Assembly (NCBI GenBank): GCA_012270995.1
Contig: JAAXHG010000134.1
Span: 58,359 to 122,358, forward strand
DNA length: 64,000 bases
From: Vicinamibacteraceae bacterium
GTDB taxonomy: Bacteria > Acidobacteriota > Thermoanaerobaculia > Multivoradales > Multivoraceae
Reading direction: 5' to 3'
Every line of letters begins with the position of its first letter. Positions within the stretch are counted from its first letter, which is position 1. The notes beneath the pieces are model-generated. The model saw only the letters and a program-made list of their open reading frames with translations, had not been told where the DNA came from and searched no databases. This document shows, piece after piece, positions 50,027 to 59,937 of the stretch. A program made the translations under genes and the position numbers.

Positions 50027-51132
50027 GGCAGCTTCCTCAGGCGGGTATCGAGCAGCACCACTTCGAGCAGGAGCAGGAACACCGCCGGCGTCACCAGCCA
50101 GGCGAAACGCTCCTCGTACTCCATGAACGACTCCTGGGTGATCTCGGTCTTCTCGAGTTCGTCGATCCGCTCGTAGATCGTCTCCAGCCCCGCGACGTCC
50201 TCGGCCCGGAAGTACGCGCCGCCGGTGACGGTCGCCATCCGCCGGAGAGTGTCTTCGTCGATCTCGACGTCCTCGTAGACGACCCGCGGACCGAACCGCG
50301 TCTCGACCACGATCGGCGCCTGTCCCCGGGTTCCGACGCCGATCGTGTAGAGCTTCACGCCGAGCGCGGCGGCAGCCTCGGCGGCCCGCAGCGGCGTCAG
50401 GGCCCCGGCGTTGCTGCGACCGTCGGTCAACAGGACCGCGACCTTCGACTCCGCCTCGGAGTTCCGAAGGCGCTTGGTCGCGACCCCCACGGCCGATCCG
50501 ATCGCCGTGGCGTCCCCCGCCATGCCGATCTCGAGCTGTTCGAGGAAGGTCGCGGCGATGCCGTGATCCAGCGTCAGGGGACACTGGGTGAAGGCCTCCG
50601 CGCCGAACACGACGAGGCCGACGCGGTCGTTCGGTCTGGCCGCGATGAACGTCTCGACGACGTCCTTGGCCACTTCCAGGCGGTCTCTTCGGCGACTCAG
50701 CGAGCGCTCGTGGGCATCGAGGTCGAGCGCCCTCATCGACCCCGAAGTGTCGATCACGAGGACGATGTCGATCCCCTCCGTGCTCACCTCGGTGAGCGCA
50801 CGGCCCGTCTGGGGGCGCATCACGGCGAGCAGTACCAGGGCGACGACGACCAGACGCAGCGCCGACACCAGGCGACGGGCGGTCGGCGCGCCCGAACGCG
50901 CCGACTGCCGCGCGTGAACGAGAGACGAGTAGGACACGGCCGCCCGTTCCGCGGCCTTCCCTCCCTCGGAGGCCTTCCTCCCCACGGAGGCCCTCTCTCC
51001 CACAGAGAAGCGGCGGCGCACCGCGAGGTGGCGCCAGCGTGGACGAAGCCACCAGAGCAGCGCCCAGACCACGTAGAGCGGCAGGAGCACCCAGAGCCAG
51101 CGGGCATCGGCCAGGAGCAGTTTCTCGTTCAT
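50023..51132 (-). CDS. batA: VWA domain protein BatA
   Basis: The 369-residue protein has an N-terminal double helix region (WLWVLLPLYVVWALLWWL and LRLVVVALVLLAVMRPQ). A VWA domain at about 120-310 has a complete MIDAS (DTSGS), a ligand threonine/aspartate region and LLTDGRSNAGALTPL. The C-terminal membrane helix is LVTPAVFLLLLEVVLLDTRLRKLP. It is a core membrane component of the Bat complex together with the MoxR ATPase. It overlaps the downstream batBC gene and the upstream lipoprotein gene by four bases each. Confidence 0.92.
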   Translation of the reverse strand: MNEKLLLADARWLWVLLPLYVVWALLWWLRPRWRHLAVRRRFSVGERASVGRKASEGGKAAERAAVSYSSLVHARQSARSGAPTARRLVSALRLVVVALVLLAVMRPQTGRALTEVSTEGIDIVLVIDTSGSMRALDLDAHERSLSRRRDRLEVAKDVVETFIAARPNDRVGLVVFGAEAFTQCPLTLDHGIAATFLEQLEIGMAGDATAIGSAVGVATKRLRNSEAESKVAVLLTDGRSNAGALTPLRAAEAAAALGVKLYTIGVGTRGQAPIVVETRFGPRVVYEDVEIDEDTLRRMATVTGGAYFRAEDVAGLETIYERIDELEKTEITQESFMEYEERFAWLVTPAVFLLLLEVVLLDTRLRKLP

Positions 51133-52166
51133 GCGGCCTTTCCCCTGTGGTCAGGCGCCGCCGCGCGTTCCTCCGCGCCGGTTCCATCCTCTTCCCCGTC
51201 GTCCACCGGCGGCCGGGTGGCCTGCACGAAGCCGAGGGCCTGCTCGTAGGTGCGGTCGATCTCCTCCGGACCGGGGAGATGAGCCGCGAACTTGACCTGG
51301 TCCGTCGCCAGGAGGAACCGCTCCAGGCGCCGCGCCTGGACGGGATCGAGGCGGATCGCGATCGGCGCGGGTTCAGCCAGTCGACCCAGAATCTCCTCGG
51401 TCGTCAAGTCGGTCGCGTTCAGGCCGAAGCGTCCCTCGATGTAGGCCCGCAGGACGGCCGAAACGGCGAAGTAGTAGCGGCGCAGTTCCCGCAGGTTCGA
51501 GAAGTCGGTGCGCCGCAGCCGCTCCAGTTCCTGGATCGCCAGCTCGTAGGGCGGAACCCGGGGCGCTGCGGGAGAAGCGTCGCCACCCTTCCGGCGCCGG
51601 CGCCACCACCATGCCGCTGCCGCCAGGGCGAGAACCGCCGAGGCGATCCCCAGCCACAATAGCCAGGGTCGGCCGGGCTCGACCCTCCGCAGCGGCTTGA
51701 TGTCGCGGATATCGGTCACTTCGGCGCCGTCCGCCGGCAACACCGATTCGACTTCGACCGGGATCTCCGGCGTCGCGAGGTCGCCCGCGACACCGCCGGC
51801 GCCGCCATACGTGGCGGAGAGCGCCGGCAGCACGTAGGAACCGACCAGATCGGCGCGAAGCCTGAACCAGCGACGCTCGACGATCCGGCCCGAGGCCAGG
51901 GTCTCCGGCGAATCCTGGCCGAGGTCGACGATACGGAAACCCGCGATGCCGGTTCCGGGATCGGCCAGATCGACGCTCACATCCGGCTCGCGTTCGACCT
52001 CCACCTCGTACGTGATCAGGTCACCCGTCGTGGCGGTCGTCCGGTCGACCGCGGACCGCAACTCGGCGGGCGGCTTCGGCGTCCCGGCCACGTCGGTCCG
52101 ATCGTCGGCCGCCCCGCAGGCGAGCGCGAGAGGCAGAACGAGCACGGCCAGGGAACAAGAGCGCAC
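51129..52166 (-). CDS. Bat-operon lipoprotein with BatD/DUF4381-like domains
   Basis: The 345-residue product has a lipoprotein signal ending LALAC (C17). A beta-sandwich resembling one BatD repeat follows (AVDRTTATTGDLITYEVEVEREPDV … LRADLVGSYVLPALSATYGG), then a membrane helix at about 180-205 (WLLWLGIASAVLALAAAAWWW). The cytoplasmic helical domain resembles DUF4381 (YELAIQELERLRRTDFSNLRELRRYYFAVSAVLRAYIEGRFG). Such proteins sit between DUF58 and VWA genes in many moxR operons and probably help assemble the complex. Confidence 0.8.
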   Translation of the reverse strand: MRSCSLAVLVLPLALACGAADDRTDVAGTPKPPAELRSAVDRTTATTGDLITYEVEVEREPDVSVDLADPGTGIAGFRIVDLGQDSPETLASGRIVERRWFRLRADLVGSYVLPALSATYGGAGGVAGDLATPEIPVEVESVLPADGAEVTDIRDIKPLRRVEPGRPWLLWLGIASAVLALAAAAWWWRRRRKGGDASPAAPRVPPYELAIQELERLRRTDFSNLRELRRYYFAVSAVLRAYIEGRFGLNATDLTTEEILGRLAEPAPIAIRLDPVQARRLERFLLATDQVKFAAHLPGPEEIDRTYEQALGFVQATRPPVDDGEEDGTGAEERAAAPDHRGKAA

Positions 52167-52179
52167 GTCGCTTCCGCTC

Positions 52180-53181
52180 CTACACCCGCACCGTCCGTGC
52201 CATCCGCCCGCCCGATGACGGGCGCGCGGACTGGTTCGCGGTTGGCACGGAGACGCGCCTACCGGGTTCGCGAGCCCGCAGGTAGCGAACGATCGGCTCG
52301 ATCCACGGACGATCGGCCCACACCTGAACCTCGCCGACTCCCGCCCGGCGAAACTGCTCCGAGCGCCGCGCCAGATCCTCCCTCGCCAGTCGCACGAAGC
52401 TCTCCGCGACTCGCCGGCTCGCCGTGTCGATGACCATCGTCTCCCCGGTCTCCGCGTCCTCGAGTTCGATCAGGCCCATCCGCGGCAGGCGGACCTCCCG
52501 CTGGTCGAGCACGCGGATCGCGGTCAGGTCGTGACGGCGCGCCGCCACGCGCAGGCGCTCGGAGAAACCCTCGTCCAGGAAGTCCGAGATGACGAAGCCC
52601 ACGGACCGTCGCGGCACCACGCGGCCCAGATAGTCGAGGGCGCCGTCGAGATCGGTGCCGCGGCCGGTCGGGCGGAAGCTCAGGACCTCACGGATCACCC
52701 GCCAGACGTGGGAGCGCCCCTTCTTGGGCGGAATGAAGTGCTCCATCCGGTCCGAGAAGATGATCATGCCGACCCGGTCGTTGTTCTGGATCGCGAGGTA
52801 GGCGAGCACGGCGGCAACCTCGGCGACGACCTCCCGTTTCTGCTTACCGGCGGTGCCGAAGGCGCCCGAAGAACTGACATCGACGATCAGCATGACCGTC
52901 AGTTCGCGCTCCTCGCGGTGTTCCTTGACAAACGGGCTCGACATCCGGGCCGTCACGTTCCAGTCGATGTGGCGGATGTCGTCCCCCGGGGCGTACTCCC
53001 TCACCTGCTCGAACTCCATGCCCCGGCCCTTGAAGGCGCTGTGGTACTCCCCCGCCAGGGCGTCCGTCACGAGGCGCTGCGTCCGGAGCTGGATCGTCTT
53101 GATCCGAGCCAGCAGCTCAGGCGAGAGGGTCGGCTCCCCGCGTTCCCGCTCCGCTGTTTCGTGACGCCGGAAGAACCACAT
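52180..53181 (-). CDS. DUF58 domain protein of the MoxR/Bat operon
   Basis: The 333-residue protein has the DUF58 core GEYHSAFKGRGMEFEQVREYAPGDDIRHIDWNVTAR, then a VWA-like fold (MLIVDVSSSGAFG with a DVSSS MIDAS, and FVISDFLDEGF). It lacks obvious membrane segments. DUF58 proteins act with the MoxR ATPase in metal insertion or envelope assembly; the exact step is not known. It follows moxR by 21 bases and precedes the lipoprotein gene by 13. Confidence 0.9.
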   Translation of the reverse strand: MWFFRRHETAERERGEPTLSPELLARIKTIQLRTQRLVTDALAGEYHSAFKGRGMEFEQVREYAPGDDIRHIDWNVTARMSSPFVKEHREERELTVMLIVDVSSSGAFGTAGKQKREVVAEVAAVLAYLAIQNNDRVGMIIFSDRMEHFIPPKKGRSHVWRVIREVLSFRPTGRGTDLDGALDYLGRVVPRRSVGFVISDFLDEGFSERLRVAARRHDLTAIRVLDQREVRLPRMGLIELEDAETGETMVIDTASRRVAESFVRLAREDLARRSEQFRRAGVGEVQVWADRPWIEPIVRYLRAREPGRRVSVPTANQSARPSSGGRMARTVRV

Positions 53182-53202
53182 CGATCGCGCTCCAGAGCGA
53201 CC

Positions 53203-54375
<1,173 letters not shown>

Positions 54376-54496
54376 GTCTTCTCCAACCCGTCGCCAACCC
54401 CGGTTCTTCCCGAGCCGGCGCTGACGCCAAAACTCTATCCGAGCCGAATGGCGAGGAACGACAGACCGGTGTGGTCGGACGGCCCTGGCGGCGTCG

Positions 54497-55126
54497 TCAG
54501 ATGCCGGACATCTGACCGCCGTCGGTCGTCGACGCGCCCAGGTGGTCGCAACAGTTGATCCGGATCGCCCGCCACGGCGCCCGATTCTCGACGTGGGTGA
54601 CCGACGTGTTGCTCCAACGGTCCGGCTGCTTCAGGCCATCGCCAAGCGTCAGGTGAAAGAGCGCCAGAGAGTGGCAAACGAGGCCATGGGTGACAAAGAC
54701 GCTGTCACCGCCGGTCTCCCGGGCCAACTCGCGAATCCTGACCCAGGCCCGGTCGACGCGCCGGTGAAACGTCGGCCAGTCCTCCCCCGCCGGAGGTTCG
54801 TAGCCGGGTTCCATGATGTCGAAACCGATGTCCGCGTACGCGCGACCTCGCAGGTCACCGAAGTTGCGCTCCGCGAGCAGAGGCTCGATGACGAGCGGCA
54901 GCCCGAGTGTCTCCGCCACGGGCTCGGCGGTCATCTCCGCCCGGCGCAGGTCGCTGGCGACGACGGATCCGATCGGGCGCACCCGATGGCGCCTCGCCAA
55001 CCGGGCCGCCAGCCGCTCGGCCTGCGCCATCCCGCGCTCGTTGAGCGGTGTCTCCGGCACCTGCACGACCCGGGCGGCGTTCGCGGCGGTCTCGCCGTGG
55101 CGCACGATCAGGAGCACGCACGGCAC
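54497..55126 (-). CDS. Histidine phosphatase family protein (phosphoglycerate mutase-like)
   Basis: Using the GTG at 55126 the product has 209 residues. It has the RHG motif LLIVRHGETAAN at the N-terminus, PLNERGMAQAERLAARL, SDLRRAEMTAEPVA, ERNFGDLRGRAYADI and the second catalytic His in VFVTHGLVCHSL. These fit a cofactor-independent-appearing broad phosphatase of the PhoE/CobC type, but the substrate is unclear. The upstream frame adds an unconserved segment, so a GTG at 55126 or 55117 is more likely. It is divergent from the GT2 gene. Confidence 0.85.
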   Translation of the reverse strand: MPCVLLIVRHGETAANAARVVQVPETPLNERGMAQAERLAARLARRHRVRPIGSVVASDLRRAEMTAEPVAETLGLPLVIEPLLAERNFGDLRGRAYADIGFDIMEPGYEPPAGEDWPTFHRRVDRAWVRIRELARETGGDSVFVTHGLVCHSLALFHLTLGDGLKQPDRWSNTSVTHVENRAPWRAIRINCCDHLGASTTDGGQMSGI

Positions 55127-55158
55127 GGTATCAACGGGAGCCCCCGGGATCTGAGAAC

Positions 55159-55911
55159 ATGCCCGCCATGCGGACACAGCTCTCGATCGTCGCTCCGGTC
55201 TTCAACGAAGCGGGAAACCTGGGCGGTCTGGTCAAGGAGACTGCCGACGCGATGTCCGCGGCCGGTCTCGACTACGAGTTGATCCTGGTCGACGACGTGA
55301 GCACGGACGGCAGCCGCGAGGTACTTGCCGCTCTGGCGGAGGACGACGTCAGGTTGCGGGTGCTCGGACTGGAGCGGCACGCCGGTCAGTCGGCGGCCCT
55401 GCTCGCCGGCATTCGCGCCTCGCGAGCGCCCCTGATCGTCACCATGGACGCCGATCTCCAGAACGACCCCGCCGACATCCCCGCCATCGTCGCCCTGCTC
55501 GACGACCACGATGTCGTCTCGGGCGTGCGGGCGAAACGCAAGGACACGATCCTGCGACGGCTTGCCAGCCGGGTGTCGAACCGGGTCCGGCGGCTCGTGC
55601 TCTGCGACCCGTGCACCGACATCGGCTGCGCGCTCAAGGGCTACCGCGCCTGCGTTCTCGACGACCTGCCCCCTTTCAACGGACTTCACCGCTTTCTGCC
55701 CTTGTTCGCCTTGCGGCACGGCGGCAACTACGCTGAGATCCCGGTCGGACACCGTGCGCGCACGGAGGGTGCGAGCAAGTACAGCATCCGAGGCCGCTTC
55801 CTGCGCGGAATCGTGGATCTGTTCGGCGTCTCCTGGTACCGCCGCCGCGCGGTCTCCGTCACCGTCAAAGCACTGGAGCGCTCACCATGCCACCCGTCAC
55901 ACCCGATCTGA
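55159..55911 (+). CDS. Family 2 glycosyltransferase, dolichyl-phosphate-mannose-synthase-like
   Basis: The 250-residue product starts at ATG 55159 (a second ATG is at 55168). It has the GT-A fold: LSIVAPVFNEAGNLGGLV, YELILVDDVSTDGSREVL, HAGQSAALLAGIRASRAPLIVTMDADLQNDP (DAD metal site) and DIGCALKGYRA. It lacks the two C-terminal transmembrane helices of ArnC-type enzymes. It transfers a sugar to a lipid-phosphate carrier at the inner membrane. Its 3' end overlaps by 25 bases a gene for a LAB_N-domain membrane protein, which points to lipid A or lipid-linked sugar modification. Confidence 0.87.
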   Translation: MPAMRTQLSIVAPVFNEAGNLGGLVKETADAMSAAGLDYELILVDDVSTDGSREVLAALAEDDVRLRVLGLERHAGQSAALLAGIRASRAPLIVTMDADLQNDPADIPAIVALLDDHDVVSGVRAKRKDTILRRLASRVSNRVRRLVLCDPCTDIGCALKGYRACVLDDLPPFNGLHRFLPLFALRHGGNYAEIPVGHRARTEGASKYSIRGRFLRGIVDLFGVSWYRRRAVSVTVKALERSPCHPSHPI

Positions 55912-56171
55912 TCTGGAAGGCAGTAGGTTTCGGAGGACAAGCCCTCTTCGGCTCTCGTTTCCTGGTCCAGTGGATTGCCACGGAGCGACGCCGGCAAAGC
56001 GTCGTTCCGACCGCCTTCTGGTACCTGAGCCTCTTCGGCGGTCTGACCCTTCTGAGCTACGCCATCTACATCAATGACCCGGTTTTCATCACCGGCCAGA
56101 GCTTCGGAGTGCTCGTCTACGTCCGCAACCTCTGGTTCGTACACCGGGGCAAGGCCGACGAAGCCCGTTGA
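55887..56171 (+). CDS. Lipid A synthase N-terminal-domain (LAB_N) protein
   Basis: The 94-residue protein has the LAB_N pattern: WKAVGFGGQALFGSRFLVQWIATERRRQSVVPTAFWYLSLFGGLTLLSYAIYINDPVFITGQ and VYVRNLWFVHR, spanning two to three membrane helices. LAB_N was defined at the N-terminus of some LpxB proteins and is found as a stand-alone partner of GT2 enzymes. It overlaps the glycosyltransferase gene, so they are translationally coupled. The function in transport or presentation of lipid-linked sugars is inferred. Confidence 0.85.
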   Translation: MPPVTPDLIWKAVGFGGQALFGSRFLVQWIATERRRQSVVPTAFWYLSLFGGLTLLSYAIYINDPVFITGQSFGVLVYVRNLWFVHRGKADEAR

Positions 56172-56226
56172 GAACGGCGGGTCGCCCGCATCCCGGCTTC
56201 AGGATGCGGGCGACAACACCGACTGC

Positions 56227-59200
56227 TCAGAAGCTGTACTTGATGCCGAGCTGAACGATCCGGCCGTCGCCGTTCGTCGCGGTGATCACGCCGTAGTTGC
56301 GATCGCCGATCCGGTTCCCCGGCTGGGCGAAGTTGACGCGATCGAAGACGTTGAACGCCTCGACGCGGAGCTGCAGCGACCGGTCGCCGGCGCCGAACGG
56401 AATGTGCTTGATCAACGACAGGTCGACCCGTTCGAAGTCCGGACCGCGAATCGGGTTGCGGCCCGCGTTGCCGCGCCGCTCGGCGGTCTCGGCCAGTGTC
56501 CGAAACACGAAGCACTCCGTGTTGAACCACTTCTCGACCGTGTTCGGCGCCCCGCTGTTCGGGTCGCAGACCTGGTCCGGCCGCGAGGTCAGACCGCGGA
56601 TGTCGTCGCCGCGAACCCGGATCGGGAACGGGTAGCCCGTCTGATACTGGAGGATTCCGTTCAACTGCCAGTTGCCGAACACCCCGCGCACGAACCCGTT
56701 GCTCCCCTCGAGAGACGGCAGGTCCCAACCGAAGCTGAGGACGAGGCGGTGTTCGACATCGAACAGCGCCGGGCCGCGCTCGCGCTCGAGCGCCTGGTCG
56801 ATCGACGTCAACCGCTCGAGGTCGACCGGTACGATCGGCCGCTCCTCGCCGCCGATGTTGAGGCCGGAGACGTGGTCCTCCGCCTCGCCGTAGGTGTACG
56901 AGAAGAGGAAGTTCAGGCCGCGGGTCGGCCGCATCCGGATGCTGGCCTGGAACGCGTCGTACCAGGACTTCGCCACGGTGAAGGTCGGCCGCACCAGACT
57001 GAAGGCCGGGTACAGGCGAGGTCCGAGCGTGGTCTGGCCGGGCTCGACAAGCCGCGGGTTGACTTCCATGAAGATCGGCAGATTCCGGCCGCGCGACCCG
57101 ACCCAGCCGACCTCGATGCCGATGTTCTGGCCGAACTGGCGCTGGTAGGTCAGGTTGTAGTGCTGGTAGTTCGGCGTCGTGAACTCGCTGCCCCAGCCGA
57201 TGAAGATGATCCCCGGCGGGAACCTGGTGGGCCCGCCCGTGAGGTTGGCGAGCGGATCGGCGAGCGTCATCACCGTGGGCGGCGCGTTGAGCTGGATCAG
57301 CGGATTGAACGGCGGCGCCAGGACCGAGTTCTGGAAGAAGTCGCCCTGACCCGGCAGGCTGTCGTGGAACAGTCCCCAGCCGAGGCGGAGACTCGAACGG
57401 CCATTGCCCTCGGGATCCCAGACCATCGCCAGCCGCGGCGCGAAGTTGTTCGAGTCCGTGTCGTAGGTTCCGGCCGGCACCCCCTCGTCGCCCGGGTAGA
57501 CCAGCCCCGTGGGCGCATCGGGAAAGCGCGTGGACTGCTGGCCGGGGCGGAAGCTGTTCAACGCATCGCCCGTGTCCTCGAAAGGCTCGGCCAGCTCGTA
57601 TCGGAGACCGAGGTTCAACGTCAGCCGCGGCGAGATCCGAAACTCGTCCTGGATGTACGCGGCCCACAGCGAGCCGTCCCCCTCGTTGATCGAGTCGGCG
57701 CCTGGGACGGCGGTGCGGAAGAGCGAGGGCATGCCGAGCAGGAAGTCGGCCGCCGCGCTGCCGGTGTGAGTGCCGCGGAACACGAAGTCACCGTTCGGCC
57801 GGTTGATGAAGCCGATGAACATCTTCTCGTTCCGGTAATCGATTCCCACCTTGATCGTGTGGCGGCCGCGGAGAATGGTGAGATCCTCGGTGAACTGCTC
57901 GACTTCGTTCTCGCGCTTGACGAACGGCTGGTTGCGGTCGCCCATGCTCGAGAAACCCGAGATGGAGAACTGCGGCAGGCCGACGGCCAGTTCGTTGATG
58001 TTCGGGAGGTTGATGCCGTACTCGGAGTTCGTGAGGCCGCTCGTGACCACCGGCTCCGCGTCGATCGCGCTGCTCAGATACCGCACCTGGTTGAAGACGT
58101 TCGAGCCGATCGTGGCGGTGTGCGACACCATGTAGTCCTCGAGCGTGGACGCCGCCGTGTTGCCGATCGGCCGCACCGTCGGCGGCTCGAAGCGGTCCGA
58201 GGCGCTCCTGAGCGCCCGCGCCAGGACGTTCTGCGAGTCCGTGATCCGGTAGTCGAGACGCAGGCCGAACTGGTCGCGATCGTCCGTCACGTCGGGGGAC
58301 ACGATGTAGCGGCTGCCCACGTTGGGCAGCGGCATGAACTCGCTGATCACCCTGGTCGCGATCGGACTCAGCCGGTCGGCCGGAATCACGTTGCCCGGAA
58401 AGGGCTCGCCGGTCATCGGGTCAATGATCGTGCCGCCGCCCGAGAAATCGCCCATGCGCTCGGCCGCGCTCATCACGGCGATGTTCTGGGTCGTACCGCG
58501 CGTGTTCCGGAAACCCTCGTAGTAGCCGAAGCCGAACAGCCGGTCGGTGATCATCGGGCCGCCGATGGCGCCGCCGAACTGATCCTGCGCGAGCGTCGGC
58601 TTCTCCTGGTCGGGCGGCGAGAAGTAGTTCCGGGATTCCAGCGAGTCGTCGCGGTTGAACTCCCACAGGCTGCCCTGAAGGCTGTTGCCGCCCGACTTCG
58701 TCACCACGTTGACGATCGAGCCGGCGTTGCGGCCGAACTCCGCTGTGTAGGAGTGGGTCAGAATCTTGAACTCCTCGATGGCGTCGGGCGGCGGCCGCAG
58801 AACGAAACCGGTGTTGAACGTGTCGTTGTTGGCGGCGCCGTCGAGCAGGAAGTTGTTCGACTGGTTGCGCACGCCGTTGACGCTGAAACCGGCAGTCGCG
58901 GCGCCGAAACCGTGGATCGCGGCGTCGGCGTCGCCTTCCGCTCCGCCGAGCCGAGCCGGCGGTTCGACCACACCAGGGATCAGGGTGCCCAACTGGGTGA
59001 AGTTCCGGCCGTTGAGCGGCAACTGGACGATCTGCACCTCGTCGACCACGACGCCCAGGGTGGCGTTCGAAGTCTCGATCAGCGGCGTCTCGCCGGTGAC
59101 CGTCATCGTCTCCGAGAACTCGCCAACCGTAAGCGTCATGGAGATCCTCGCCGTCTCGGCCGCGGTGACGCGGACGCCCTCGCGGCTCAACTGAACGAAC

Positions 59201-59466
59201 CCCTCGAGCGCCGCGGTGACGTTGTAGTGGCCCGGCGCCAGCAGCGGCGCCGCGAAGTACCCGTCCTGCCCGGTCATCACCAGCCGGGACTGGTTCGTGG
59301 CGACGTTGGTCACGGTAACGCCGACGCCCGGCAAGGCGCCGCCCTCGTCATCCGTGACGAAGCCGCTCAACTGTCCGGTGGCCTGTCCCCAAGCGACGGA
59401 TGCAGACAAGACGAGAGCAAGCGCGAGAAGCACAGGCTCCAACGTACGACCAGCCAAGTTCCTCAT
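56227..59466 (-). CDS. TonB-dependent receptor with N-terminal carboxypeptidase-regulatory domain
   Basis: The 1079-residue protein has a signal peptide (LLALALVLSASVAWGQ). A CarboxypepD_reg domain at about 30-115 reads ATGQLSGFVTDDEGGALPGVGVTVTN and LAPGHYNVTAALEGF. The plug domain at about 130-260 contains LPLNGRNFTQL, NNFLLDGAANNDTFN and EFGRNAGSIVNVVTKSGGN. The remaining residues form a beta barrel ending in FNVFDRVNF … GIKYSF, with the terminal Phe expected for barrel assembly. This arrangement is the Oar-like class abundant in Acidobacteriota and imports large or scarce nutrients through the outer membrane. The ligand is unknown, and no TonB/ExbB genes are near. Confidence 0.93.
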   Translation of the reverse strand: MRNLAGRTLEPVLLALALVLSASVAWGQATGQLSGFVTDDEGGALPGVGVTVTNVATNQSRLVMTGQDGYFAAPLLAPGHYNVTAALEGFVQLSREGVRVTAAETARISMTLTVGEFSETMTVTGETPLIETSNATLGVVVDEVQIVQLPLNGRNFTQLGTLIPGVVEPPARLGGAEGDADAAIHGFGAATAGFSVNGVRNQSNNFLLDGAANNDTFNTGFVLRPPPDAIEEFKILTHSYTAEFGRNAGSIVNVVTKSGGNSLQGSLWEFNRDDSLESRNYFSPPDQEKPTLAQDQFGGAIGGPMITDRLFGFGYYEGFRNTRGTTQNIAVMSAAERMGDFSGGGTIIDPMTGEPFPGNVIPADRLSPIATRVISEFMPLPNVGSRYIVSPDVTDDRDQFGLRLDYRITDSQNVLARALRSASDRFEPPTVRPIGNTAASTLEDYMVSHTATIGSNVFNQVRYLSSAIDAEPVVTSGLTNSEYGINLPNINELAVGLPQFSISGFSSMGDRNQPFVKRENEVEQFTEDLTILRGRHTIKVGIDYRNEKMFIGFINRPNGDFVFRGTHTGSAAADFLLGMPSLFRTAVPGADSINEGDGSLWAAYIQDEFRISPRLTLNLGLRYELAEPFEDTGDALNSFRPGQQSTRFPDAPTGLVYPGDEGVPAGTYDTDSNNFAPRLAMVWDPEGNGRSSLRLGWGLFHDSLPGQGDFFQNSVLAPPFNPLIQLNAPPTVMTLADPLANLTGGPTRFPPGIIFIGWGSEFTTPNYQHYNLTYQRQFGQNIGIEVGWVGSRGRNLPIFMEVNPRLVEPGQTTLGPRLYPAFSLVRPTFTVAKSWYDAFQASIRMRPTRGLNFLFSYTYGEAEDHVSGLNIGGEERPIVPVDLERLTSIDQALERERGPALFDVEHRLVLSFGWDLPSLEGSNGFVRGVFGNWQLNGILQYQTGYPFPIRVRGDDIRGLTSRPDQVCDPNSGAPNTVEKWFNTECFVFRTLAETAERRGNAGRNPIRGPDFERVDLSLIKHIPFGAGDRSLQLRVEAFNVFDRVNFAQPGNRIGDRNYGVITATNGDGRIVQLGIKYSF

Positions 59467-59692
59467 CCCATGTCTCCTTTGAGAATGTGCTCCCGTATGA
59501 GCAGTGCGGGCAAAGTCAAGAAGGTCAGAATGGTCGGCGCCGCCCGTCAGGCAACGTCGGCCGCGGATAGGTCTCTGTGTCGCTGGATCAGCATAGCAGC
59601 CTGTGTGCGCCCGGCGACCGAACCGTCACGGTATCGTCACCGAGCGATCTGCTACCATCACCGGCGCTCCGGCGGCGACCCGTCTCCGGAAC

Positions 59693-59816
59693 ACTCATCG
59701 AGACCGGCCGAGGGATTAGGCCCGTTGAAGCCGGGGCAACCACCGGGGTTTCGCAACCCCGGGAAGGTGCCAACTCCTACGGGAGTCCCGTCACCGGGAC
59801 TTGCCGAGAGATGAGT
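59693..59816 (+). promoter_or_regulatory. SAM-I (S-box) riboswitch
   Basis: The closing stem P1 is ACTCATC (59693-59699) with GATGAGT (59810-59816). Inside are the conserved S-box blocks GAGGGA (59710-59715), GGCCCGTTGAAGCC (59719-59732), GGCAACC (59735-59741), a perfect 8-bp P3 hairpin with TCGC loop (59743-59762), AAGGTGCCAA (59764-59773) and a P4 hairpin TCCCG/CGGGA (59786-59799). It binds S-adenosylmethionine. Downstream, CTCCGGT (59850-59856) is complementary to ACCGGAG (59925-59931), which covers the ribosome site of the next gene. Control is therefore probably at translation; no terminator with a T-run is seen. Confidence 0.92.
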
Positions 59817-59937
59817 CAACGAGCCGTGAATCCGCGGTCTCGGCGCCTCCTCCGGTTCACTCTCCGTAGAAGTCTTCTCGGGAGAGCGTTGAACCGCGCA
59901 AGCGGGACCATCCAACCCCTTTCGACCGGAGACTCAC

